A stretch of 64,000 bases of DNA. Origin: Saccharina japonica. Its lineage: Eukaryota; Sar; Phaeophyceae; Laminariales; Laminariaceae. Shown piece after piece: positions 47,640 to 57,134 of the stretch (the first letter of the stretch is position 1; every line of letters begins with the position of its first letter). The position numbers and the translations under genes were made by a program. The stretch covers positions 186,001 to 250,000 of the forward strand of contig MEHQ01003724.1 in NCBI GenBank assembly GCA_008828725.1, written 5' to 3'. The notes under the pieces are model-generated. The model was given only the letters and a program-made list of their open reading frames with translations, had not been told where the DNA came from and did not search any database.

Positions 47640-48333
47640 TGTGCTTTGACCGTATACAGTACCGCCGTAGTGTATCCAACAATAACTGGTCAACTCTACG
47701 TACTGGTGTGATTTTTATATAAGCAATCTTGTTGGTACATCACGACGTCGCGCTTATCGAGCAACGGCAATGATACATGAGACACGGTCAACCAAGGCAG
47801 CTCGCTGGGGCTGCCATTGGCCACGGGAGCACCCCGTTGCGCTCTGCTCGCATAATATCATACGTACTCGTATAGGCAACCAACCGAGTTAAAATTGACA
47901 CACGCGGCAATTATTTTTTTACTGATTAGGGGGGGGGGGAACAACGCGTCAGCTGCAGGATCGAGGATCTCGTCGAAACTCGTCTTCGCACAGCTGCGCG
48001 TGATATACAATCATACTTCGATCGCGCGTACTTCGTACGGCTTTTATGTGATCTCTTGAAGGATCTATTGACATACTTCGGTATACCTTTTTGAGGGGAG
48101 CAACAACTGACACTGCTGTGAGATTAAGTGTACGTAGTGAGGATCACTCTTTTTTTTTAACCGAATTCGCCGGTGGAGTACACATTTTTTGTTCACCGAA
48201 GAGTCACCGATGTACAAATTGCCCTCCCTTTCAACGAGACGCGAGACACATTTCGCGGTTATTCTTGGTCTCCTTCGATGACGCAACACCCTCTCACTCC
48301 AACGCCCCCCCCCCCCCCCCCCCGCACTCCTTT
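47640..48333. other. No supported gene
   Basis: Short frames only. The stretch holds a G run near 47,931-47,939, a diverged palindromic module (47,945-48,010) and a C run at 48,305-48,324 next to family P sequence. Confidence 0.5.
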
Positions 48334-48547
48334 GTAATATATGGAAACAACGTAGGGAGCGCCCAAATGTTGGAGGTGTCTCTATTAGGAGTAGGAACGG
48401 TGCTCCGTCTCTAAAGGGATGCGTGGTCAATGGTCAAATGACTAAGGCAAGCAGCAAATGAGTACGCTCCCCCCCCTGCGGTGCTCCGTCTCGAAAGGGA
48501 TGCGTGGTCAATGGTCAAATGACTTAAGGCAAGCAACAAATGAGTAC

Positions 48548-48578
<31 letters not shown>

Positions 48579-49346
48579 CCCCCCAGCTGTTTCGACGCTG
48601 CTATCCTATGCAAGAAACCGCGCCTCACAAAAGGTTCTTAGCCGGATGCAGCTCGCTCTTCATAATGCGACTCGCCGAACACCTCACAGCGTTCGTGCTT
48701 GGTGCTAGCAATGTCTGCCTGGTCCGTGAAAACCCGACGTGCTCCGTCCCGGCATTGTAGGGATGCGAGGGTTTATAGTCGTACGACCACGGCCATGCAT
48801 GGATATGAAGTGCACCCCCCCCCCTCCATATGATATATTTATAGGTTGGGTTGGCGTCGGTTGGCAACGACGCTGTAAAACACGCCACTCGCTGCGTGAG
48901 CTAGACAACCAGGGTGCCGTTTTTTTTTGTTATTTTTTTTGGCGGTCACCAAAGCTGGCGGTCGAGTAGATCATTTGTGCGGGGTGGAGAACCTTTGCTC
49001 CGCACAAGGGGAATGGTCGTACCACGTAGTGTTAATATGGTAAGGCGTCCGCGAGGCAGTTACATAGTAAAACCCATTGCTGTCTCCGGAAGTGGCCACA
49101 CCAGAAATTAAATTAACTCATTGAAGCTGTCGTCCATATGTAAGTCCGCCTCAGAGGCGGTTCTTAGCAGGATGCAGCTCACCCTCCATGTGACTCGCCC
49201 AATATCCCACGGCGTTTCGCGCTTGGTGCAAGCAATGTCTGCCTGGTTGGTGAAAACCCAACGCGCTCCGTCCCGGCATTGTAGGGATGCGAGGGTCTAT
49301 GGTCATATGACTACGGCCGTGCACAACATGAGTACACCCCCCCCCC
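48334..49346 (+). mobile_element. Family P repeat cluster 4
   Basis: A partial lead module (48,334-48,400) is followed by tail modules (48,401-48,476 and 48,480-48,575, each with a C run), a core (48,606-48,828), and a 5-prime extended copy (48,829-49,346) that matches 21,016-21,534 closely over more than 500 bases. The closing C run (about 49,336-49,347) touches the intron flank of the exon-like piece at 49,401. Confidence 0.85.
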
Positions 49347-49400
49347 GCCATTCCCCTGTGCGATGTTGTCTACGCACTTTTGCCCGCGCGGTTTTGCCAG

Positions 49401-49503
49401 GCGGCCCTTAGTGGCTCTGGTAACTGTAAGCTGGAAGGGCCACTCTGTCAGGGCGGAGGATTCGGCAGCCGAGGCCGCGCTCAACGTTTGCACGGCGTAT
49501 CGG
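49401..49503 (+). CDS. Orphan exon-like piece after family P
   Basis: A pyrimidine-containing acceptor, GTTTTGCCAG, ends at 49,400. Two frames are open. The more protein-like one encodes LVALVTVSWKGHSV and then a Glu/Ala segment ending LNVCTAYRR. It may end at a donor, GGAG|GTACGT, near 49,504, or continue to a stop at 49,608. The intron flank between the poly-C and the acceptor is about 53 bases. The family is not recognised. Confidence 0.35.
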
Positions 49504-49589
49504 AGGTACGTACAGCACTACGAGCACTACGTACAGAGGGTGTGCCATGTTTCGCGCTCGGTACGCTCGACACACTGTTGCTGTCGCGA

Positions 49590-49776
49590 CTATTACGGAG
49601 GGCCATAGTAAACACTAGTAAATAGGACCAAATTTTGTGAGTAAAAATGGGGATATATTAAATATATAGGTTTGTGTGTGTACCGTAGGTGCTATTTACT
49701 AGTATTACTAGTATTACTAGTATTACTAGTATTACTAGTATTACTAGTATTTACTATGGCCCCCCGTAACAGTAGG
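49590..49776. mobile_element. MITE-like repeat with TTACGG-GGGCCATAGTA ends
   Basis: The left end has TTACGGAGGGCCATAGTAAA, and the right end inverted gives TTACGGGGGGCCATAGTAAA. The interior shares its left part with 47,313-47,401 but has a 9-base array (ACTAGTATT, about seven units) where the other copy has the CACGGGA cluster. Target duplications are not clear. Confidence 0.7.
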
Positions 49777-50269
49777 AATCGCATTGTGTTTCACGATACT
49801 CTTCCTGTAAGGGGCGTTTCTCGAGATACTTTCGGGCGCGTTTTTACTACAATTAGGTACAATACAGCGACACGACGAGCGCTAAACACTGGACTTGGCC
49901 TACATACATATGTAACTGCAGTATATATATATCTTTGAATGGACGAACGAGTAATAGAGTAGACGGGGACCAAACGCCTACTTCTGGTTTTCCAGAACCC
50001 CAACTGATAAGATGCCAGCCAACTGATCTCATAATGACAGCCAATAATTTGCATGGGTGGGGCAGGAGGGTACATTATATACCAAGCGACTGATTTGTTA
50101 CGACTGCCAAGGCTTGTTCTGTGGGTGGCATGGGTGGCATGTAGGGTTTGTTAGCGCGTGTTTTCCGCCCACCCCTCAACTCCAGACAGCCCGGCGCGGC
50201 ATTTTGTTTTTAGTGTGGGGAACGCGTATCTCGTCCGCCGTTCAGAACAGCTTACGTGAACGTCTCATT
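49777..50269. other. No supported gene
   Basis: Several short frames occur without splice context. GGGTGGCAT is repeated twice near 50,120. Nothing else is identifiable. Confidence 0.5.
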
Positions 50270-50640
50270 CTTCTACGCATCGGACGGATCAGACAGATCA
50301 GACAGATCGGACAAATTAGATCATACATATCATACTTATCAGACAGACCTTCATTTTATGATCTAGATGATGATGATCTAGGTCTTTCGAGGCTGATACA
50401 TTCATGATCTGCATGATCTGCAAGCTCTAGAAAATGTTGGCCGAGTGGGATCTACCTGTATGACACGCATCGAACAGATAAAAAAGATCCTCACATGACG
50501 ATCTAGATGATGATCTAGATGACACGATGCTCTAGATCATTCGGGGCACACAGGCCCCTGATCTGTATGATCTGCAAGCTCTGGAAACAGTTTGGCCGAA
50601 TGGAATCTATCTGTATGATCTGTATAACACAGCTCTTGCG
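50270..50640. repeat. GATC-rich dispersed repeat with inverted halves
   Basis: The left part has GGATCAGACAGATCAGACA units, and the right has CTGATCTGTATGATCTG in the opposite sense. Between them GATCTAGATGATGATCTAGA occurs twice, at about 50,360-50,380 and 50,499-50,520. A block around GCAAGCTCTRGAAA with TTGGCCGARTGG is repeated at about 50,420 and 50,572. It is related in word content to 12,555-12,980. Confidence 0.6.
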
Positions 50641-50805
50641 CACGTGTTGGCAGGGAGTGGGACCTCTATGATAACGCTCGTATAGGGTTCGGAACATCTC
50701 ATAACGACAAACCATATCGTACCCATTTCGGGGGCGGCATGCTCTTCAGAACCCATTGTGTATCTCCCCATGTTATGTTTACACACCATATACTGTTCTA
50801 CCCCT

Positions 50806-51060
50806 TTTGCTAAACGAATTATTCATCCAGCCAAATACTTGGAAAAAGATCTGAATCCGCCCCTCTCGCAAAATTAACTATTAATCCAACCAGATACGTT
50901 AATTTATCTAAATCCGTCCCTCTTTTGCAAAGTTGATTAATAATCCAACCAAATACATGAAATCATCTAAATCCGTCCCTCTTTCACAAAATTAACTTTT
51001 TATCCAACCAAACACATTAAATGATCTAAACCCGTCCTTTTTTCGCAAAAATAATGAATT
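50806..51060 (+). repeat. Four tandem copies of a 60-bp AT-rich unit
   Basis: The word ATCCAACCAAATAC and its variants recur at 50,824, 50,883, 50,942 and 51,002, so the period is 59-60 bases. Each is followed by GATCTAAATCCGTCCCTCTTT and CGCAAAATTAA variants. Divergence between units suggests an old array. Confidence 0.9.
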
Positions 51061-51184
51061 ATTATGGGGAGGTTTCTTGGTTTGGTTCTGGTGACTTTTA
51101 CTGCTATGCTCCCGCCTAATATAGATGATATTGATCGCGGGCTGTCCGATGTTTATGTGAATCCTTCCCGCGCGCGCGACGCAG

Positions 51185-52158
51185 GCTGCACGGCTTGCCG
51201 GAGCCGCCTAAGCCCGAGATAAATTTCGAAGAAACGTGGACGGCCTTAACGGCTTGGGCGAACGAAAACCTTGCCGATGGGGGGATCGGAGTGGTCGCGG
51301 CCGACCTCGACGCTCGCGAGGAAGACCAGGATTTTATTCGACAGGCGAGATGCTTCGCTCTGCCACCGCGTGTCGACGTGTAACGGCATCGTTTTTTGCT
51401 GATACACGTATCACGGCGTTCGTGGTATTTTGTCAGATGGTATTTTTATACGTTGTTGTTTTTTTTTGTGTTTTGTTTTTTCGTGGTAATTATGTTCGTG
51501 GTGTGTATCGTATTCGTGGTATTTCTGTTCGTGATTGTTTTTGTTTTTTCATTCCCGCGTGGTTTTTTCCTGTATACCGAGAGCGTAACGCTCACCGTCT
51601 TTTGTTTTGCCACACTGGAAGCGTTCCGAGCATCCCACATAATCCGCATGGCCTCTCCCGCGCCTCAGACAGTGGTGTGCACTACTCTGTAAGTACGGTT
51701 TCTGAGAGTCGACACGCCTTGCTCTCGTTTGTCTCTGCTCACGCTCACCTCCCACTCTAGCAACCCCCTTGACACCTCCCTCCCTCCCCCCCTTCCCCCC
51801 TCCCACTGCCCACCGCCGACTCAGGCCTGGCACGCGATCCCCTCCCTAGCCCTGTCAAACCCAGTTCTCACCGTCACCGCCTCCGCCGCCGTCGGGCTAG
51901 CATCCATCCCTTGGGGCATCGCACGGCGTTGGGTCGCCTGGCGCCGAGCTGGGGAGACTTTCGCGGCCCTGTCGAGGCTAGCGCTGCCGCGGGCGCTGGT
52001 GTGGGCTGGACTGCGGGCTGGCTTGGGAGCGACGGCGATGACGGCAACGCATGGCCCCTTCGGGTTTCGCTCGCAGATGAGGTATCGGACGCTGGACGCC
52101 ACCGAGGGCAGGTCGGGGACGCTGGCCATGAGCGGGGTGCGAGAAGTCGCCGACCTGG
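51185..52158 (+). CDS. Candidate spliced gene fragment, unknown protein
   Basis: Two GC-rich coding pieces lie on the plus strand. The first (51,185-51,383) follows a GACGCAG acceptor and encodes LPEPPKPEINFEETW, then TAWANENLADGGIGVV and an acidic part ending PRVDV before TAA. It could be a terminal exon, or be cut at one of several weak GT sites. The second (51,825-52,158) follows ACTCAG and ends at CTGG|GTGAGA. It encodes AWHAIPSLALSNPVL, a hydrophobic stretch, then RSQMRYRTLDATEGR. A strong donor, CTCT|GTAAGT, at 51,689 suggests a further exon that ends there. In one frame its phase fits the second piece. The overall model is uncertain and I recognise no family. Confidence 0.35.
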
Positions 52159-53511
52159 GTGAGACCGATTCGCTGCTATACTGTATGCATAGGAGATCGC
52201 GGTTTTGGCCCCATGGCTTGACTTGACTCCGGACCGGACCGCCGACGGGGGTAGGAGGCCTCATCTAATCCAATACTTACTCAAAATAGTCGGTGAAGGC
52301 GTCCAAGAATACTGCAGTTTAACTAGTATACAGTATGCTTGGAGACCGGGGTTGACCGCTCCCCGTACGTACACCCCATATAGATGCTTACGGGAAGGCG
52401 GCAGCGGTTTGAAGCCTTGGCTGATCACCCCTGTACACTTAAACTAGTATGTTAACGCCGACAGAAGCCTTGCCGCGCCATTAAAGACAGGTCTCCTACG
52501 AGTAGCATATGTGTTTTGCTCGTCGTGTGGTCGGAGGTGTCCAGGGAGAGAGTTTTTTGTTATCTCGGCCCTCCCGTGCCTATACCCACACACAGAGGTA
52601 TCGCGGCTCCCTTGCGAGTGTGGTGTCAGTTGTGGTGTCGAGTAACAGCAGTCTGGGAGGATTGCGTACAGCAGTATATATGTATATTTACGCACGTGGT
52701 GTACGTACGATACGTGGCAGTGTACGGGTAGCCGCGATCGATCTGGCGTTCTGTCTGATGCCGCCGCAAAAAGGGGGCATTTTAGTATCACAGGCTGAGC
52801 AGGAAACACCCTCTTTAGTTTGCATGAGACCCAACTCCCGCCCGGTCGGACCATTGGGTGGCTACTTTTGACTACTTTTGAGCGCTTGTGCGGCAGCTTT
52901 AATAGTTTTGGTAGGGCTCAGATTATAACCCTTTGGCTATTAATAGTGCGCTGCTGTGCTTATGATACATCTAAATCTGCCTCTCTAATTGCAAGTGTTT
53001 TGTCCCCACAATGGGAGTCCACTCCTAATAAACCGCATGCCTAAACGGGCTATCCTAATATCTCAGGAAAAGGCAGATTCGGGCGTCGTCGTCAGTTACA
53101 CATTTAGGAGCTCCCACACTAAAAGTAGTATAGTAACCCCTTCGGGTGTGTGTTGATATGTTGATATAGCGACCCAAACAATTGATAGTTTTCGTGTTGT
53201 AAAACCATTCACGAGCAGCGTGAAGGCCTAGGAATACGGGTAGTAGTATCGTGTTGCGCCATTGCCGTACGAATCCCTCCATTGCAACCATTGGAAACCC
53301 GGACACCACTTTGTACCACCCCCCCCACCCACGCGGTTGCCGTTGCTGAAATCTTCCATCTTCCCTTTTCTATCTTCAATTTTCCTCCCTGAACCCCCAA
53401 GGCCTTCCGTCACAGGCCGAAACTGCAAACTCCTATTATAAATGTTTTGAGATGTTAACGCGCGAAGATTATTCCGTCGTCTTGGCCCCTTGTGCTTCGT
53501 TTTTTTCTCTG
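52159..53511. other. No supported gene
   Basis: Short frames on both strands lack splice or domain support. A C-rich run (53,319-53,327) and a relative of the AGTTTGTCCCCA block (about 52,990-53,040) are the only repeats noticed. Confidence 0.5.
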
Positions 53512-53602
53512 TCTTGCTCTGTTTCGCTCTGTCCTGCTCTGTCTTGCTCTGTCTCGCTCTGTCTTGCTCTGTCTTGCTCTGTCTTGCTCTGTCTTGCTCT
53601 TT
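53512..53602 (+). repeat. 10-bp minisatellite TCTGTCTTGC
   Basis: About nine units of TCTGTCTTGC with few variants (TCTGTTTCGC, TCTGTCCTGC). The period is not a multiple of three, so the open frames across it are not evidence of coding. Confidence 0.9.
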
Positions 53603-53619
53603 CTGTCTGCCCGTGGCAG

Positions 53620-53729
53620 GTTATTTGTACGTGATTCTTCGTCTGTTTCCCTACTCTCTCCTTCCGGCGGTGGTGATGAGCGCGATGCTCAAAGAGGGGC
53701 ATGTTGGAACAGATACTTGGGGGCCGTAG
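53620..53729 (+). CDS. Possible terminal exon, hydrophobic peptide
   Basis: After CCCGTGGCAG (AG at about 53,618-53,619) an open frame encodes YLYVILRLFPYSLLPAVV, then MSAMLKEGHVGTDTWGP and TAG. This resembles a membrane-protein end. The minisatellite to the left would be intronic. A second frame is also open. The family is unknown and no upstream exon is found. Confidence 0.3.
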
Positions 53730-54037
53730 CCCATTCGTTACACAAGTAGATACTAATAGATGCCTTTTGGTGTTGTAGCATGATCACATGGTGCTCTACG
53801 TGCCAACTTGAGTTTTCGGTGTTGGAATTAATCATCATACGTATCATACGGAAAAAAGGATCACCCGGCCACCCGAGAGGGTTTTGGGTGTTGGTGTGTA
53901 GGGTGTGTGTGCAGCAGGCAAGGCAACGGACCGGGTTATGGGCATGCAGCATTGACTCCTTCGCAAGCGTACCCACGTTTTTTGGTACAAATCACGGCGG
54001 GATTTGGGCTGGGGTTGTTTTTGCAGCTTCTTTCTTA

Positions 54038-54298
54038 GGGTCGGTCGTTCTTACTACAAGCAACTTTTTTCCAAAAATTTCTTCCAAAAAAAAACAGGAA
54101 AAACAGGAAAAACAGGATTTATTTGGAAAGTTTGGAATTTTAACAAAGGGCAAAATATTTGGAAGGCTTCGCATTCCAATATTTAGGCTTCGCATTCCAA
54201 TGTTTGGAACTTTGTTTTGGAAAACATGGAATTCCTAAAATTTGCGCGAAAAACAATATTGGAAATTTTGGAAAAAAGTTGCTCGATAAGAACCACCC
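54038..54298. mobile_element. Tourist/PIF-like MITE with TTA target duplication
   Basis: The element starts GGGTCGGTCGTTCTTA and ends in the inverted GGGTGGTTCTTA. Both ends continue inward with AGCAACTTTTTTCC. TTA flanks both sides (54,035-54,037 and 54,299-54,301). The interior has AAAACAGG units and a doubled CTTCGCATTCCAAT. A three-base TTA duplication and GGG-starting inverted repeats are typical of PIF/Harbinger-derived MITEs. Confidence 0.75.
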
Positions 54299-54301
54299 TT
54301 A

Positions 54302-55469
54302 GTTGTAAAAGGTCTAAGAATAGTCCAAGCGAGGAAAGCGCACGGAGAGGATGTGCGTGCGCGGTTTGTCTGGGTTGGCGGGTTAGGTAAGTAGCTGTAG
54401 CTGTAGGCTGTAGGCACTCTTGAGAAAAAGGCGTTACTTACTTAATGCGCTTTTTCGTATACTATTAGTGTGTTATTGTTATTGAGCTTTTGTCACTCGT
54501 ACTGGGTACTTGTACGAAAAATAGTCTGATATCGTATATTGGTCGGGCGTTTCAAACGTGCGTGCGGTTGTGCTACTTTTGTCCGGTGATTGGTTGCGCC
54601 TGCGTGAATTAGAAGGCGGTTCATTGGAGCTCCTTTCACAACGTGTTCGGCGGGAAATTTCTAAGAAATTTAATTGGAGCAATTTTGCCTTGATGTGATG
54701 CCTGGCTGTGGACGACCTGTCGCTCTCTGCTCGCACAACCCTGCAGTTTTTTTTTTTTTCTGCGTCAGCTTTGATTTTGGAGGGCTCAGGCCTGGGTGGG
54801 ATCTGTGGGTAAAATGTTCTAATGCATGATTGTGTGATTCCCTGTCCACGAAAATGGCCCTCGGCCAATGAGAAGGAGCAAAACAGAAGTGAGAAATTTC
54901 ATGCCGAACACATGGTGAAAACCTACTGCTGTTAGGTTCGTCCAGTGGCTCGCGCTGTCGGACTCACTTAAAACAATTCAAAATGTTGGCAAGCAGGCCA
55001 CACGGCGATACGAATGACTTGCTGTGAGTTTCGTGGCGTGTAGAACGGAAAAATCGCTAGATTCAAGTATTGTCCCGAGATCAACTTGATTCTGCTGTTT
55101 ATGTAGTATTATTGGAACTCATATGGGCTACTCGTACTCGTACAGTACTGAGCGGGGGGTGACATGCGCGAAGGCACCGCCGCGATCGCGGCTTGCTCGA
55201 GGCCGGATGTTCGCCCGGCGGCGAAAAGCGATACAAAAAGCGGCGACAGATAACCGTGGTCAAATAACCGCGGTCAAGAAAAGATGAGAGTTATTTCAGA
55301 GCCGAAACAGAAACTAATCCCTAAAGGGATTTAGAATAGCAGAGCTACTCGTACCTGGTTTATGCTTTCGGTTCTATACCCCCCAGTAAACTGGGGAACA
55401 GCAGTGGGACAGCAAAATTCGAGGAAAATCGACGAGCAGTGCGATAAGAAAATGAAGACCTGGTACTTA
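54302..55469. other. No supported gene
   Basis: AT-rich to mixed DNA. The largest frame (minus strand, 54,479-54,868) has no recognisable domain and no splice support. Confidence 0.5.
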
Positions 55470-55560
55470 CGCACCGGGGGGGGAGAAGGAAAGACACCTG
55501 TCACCTGTGACCACGGCTTGTCCAGAAAGTCATTGTGTGTAAAAGTTAAAGCTCCTCGGA
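55470..55560 (-). repeat. Partial S module, inverted
   Basis: On the minus strand this gives TTTCTGGACAAGCCGTGGTC, then GGTGTCTTTCCTTCTCC and a C run, matching 13,784-13,850 and 43,507-43,580. Confidence 0.75.
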
Positions 55561-55664
55561 GTTGAGGGCTGGAAAATAAAAGTGTGACGTCATTAAAAAT
55601 AAAATTATTAAAAATCAGCTCCTCCGCGACTATATATATTAGCACGAGGACGATCCATTGTTTA

Positions 55665-55873
55665 GGGCCCGTTTTAACGAAGAAGAAAAAAATTCAATTT
55701 GGAATTTTTTTAATTCAAATCCGCTTTTCATTGGTCAACACACGCACCAGCACCAAAGATTAGGATCTTGGGGCATAAAATTTGGTGCTGGTGCGTGTGT
55801 TGACCAATGAAAAGCGAATTTGAATTTTATTTTTTCCAACTTGAATTTTTGCTGCCTTCGTTAAGATGGGCCC
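55665..55873. mobile_element. Tourist/PIF-like foldback MITE with TTA target duplication
   Basis: This is a 209-base element. The ends are GGGCCCGTTTTAACGAAG and the inverted GGGCCCATCTTAACGAAG. The inner arms are almost perfect over about 45 bases (centred on CATTGGTCAACACACGCACC) around a loop of about 30 bases. TTA flanks both sides (55,662-55,664 and 55,874-55,876). The short palindromic body, the GGG-starting termini and the TTA duplication point to a MITE mobilised by a PIF/Harbinger transposase elsewhere. Confidence 0.9.
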
Positions 55874-55876
55874 TTA

Positions 55877-56239
55877 TGGACAGATGCTTTTAGGATAAAA
55901 TAAAAAGCCAAAGCTGTTGAGATTGATTTTTCCCTCAAAACTCATGTAGCCACGCTTGTAATGATGCTACCATTTGGGGAGACCATGCCCCGAGGCGGCA
56001 CGACGCGCGAAGTGACTGTAAGATGACTCTACTTAGTCTATACTCAAGAAGACGTCCACCCGGCGACGCCTTTTCACCACGTTTATAATCGTACTTACGT
56101 ACTGGTACTTAGTATATCTCATTTATTTCAAGTAAGCATACAAGTTATCATACCACGTGCACGATGAGGCGGGCCTTGCCAGAGCTGGCACTCGTCCGCA
56201 TCGTCATGAGAGGGGCGTGATATCGGAACCTGCGGTAGC
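55877..56239. other. No supported gene
   Basis: Nothing identifiable beyond short frames. Confidence 0.5.
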
Positions 56240-56410
56240 ACTTGCTGGTCTACTGCTGTGGTAGTTATAGCAGTAGTCTACTGTACCTATAGCAGTAGGC
56301 TACTGTAACTATAGCAGTAGTCAACTGAAGTATAGCAGTAGACTACTGTAGTATAGCAGTAGACTACTGCCGTAGCTATAGCAGTAGTCTACAGCAGTAG
56401 TACGGTAATC
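56240..56410 (+). repeat. Minisatellite of TATAGCAGTAGTCTACTG units
   Basis: About seven irregular units of 21-26 bases are built from GCAGTAG and CTACTG, which are partly self-complementary. Single relatives occur nearby (about 56,490). The unit shares its words with the CAGCAGT termini of the MITE at 57,814. Confidence 0.85.
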
Positions 56411-57131
56411 CTCCATTCTGCACGTTTGATTCGCTCTCTACTTATTGTCTATCTATCGGTGTGCTACTATTATTAGCTGTAGCCACAGCAGTAGTCTACT
56501 CTGCAGTACGGTACGCAGTATTCGACAGCAATTTCCTCCCACCAAATTCTCCATTCTGCACATTTGCTTTGCTCTCTACCTGTCTGTGCAACAGCAGTTA
56601 GTTGTCTATCAGTATGCTAATAGGCGAGAGAGCTCCATCCGAGCAGACGAAATAAGACCCCACTCCCCCTCCCCCCAGTGCGAAAAACATCCAAGTAATT
56701 CTCCTCTTCTTGTAAATCAGTGTCGAACAATTAGCAAACGATGTAGGCTCGTGACACCCCCCCCCCACGCCTACGAACGTTGCGGTTGTAGTCTAATCGT
56801 TATATGTATAAAATAAAAATAAAATGCACCCGACATATGACCGATCAGCACATGGCTACCGTACCGTATCTACGTACCAGATATATATCACCAGACCGGG
56901 CTCGCACCCAAAACTTTCGCATGTTTTGTGTCACGGGGTGGGGGGACAGGATGGTCCTCTCTCCCAGCCCCCGATTGCGAGAGGACACAAAACAAAAAAA
57001 CAAAACAAAAAAATGTAAAAGAATGAAAACCCCGTACAGCAGTGTACAGCCACACAGAACGGTAAGCAGTATATACGTACAAAAAAAAAGAGTAAATAAT
57101 CATACGTGGCAACAAAACTGTTTTTTTTTAT
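56411..57131. other. No supported gene; downstream flank of the ankyrin gene
   Basis: Short frames only. It contains a C run near 56,758-56,767 and an A-rich part around 56,990-57,020. Confidence 0.5.
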
Positions 57132-57134
57132 TCA
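57129..57134 (-). promoter_or_regulatory. Possible polyadenylation signal overlapping the stop codon
   Basis: On the minus strand the stop TGA is immediately followed to give TGAATAAA, then an A run. If AATAAA is used, the 3-prime untranslated region is very short. The A run may also be a simple genomic feature. Confidence 0.35.

Noticed and set aside
53490-53749. Three overlapping open frames across the TCTGTCTTGC array
   Set aside because: A 10-base unit without stops opens all frames. Only the part after 53,620 has any exon-like boundary.
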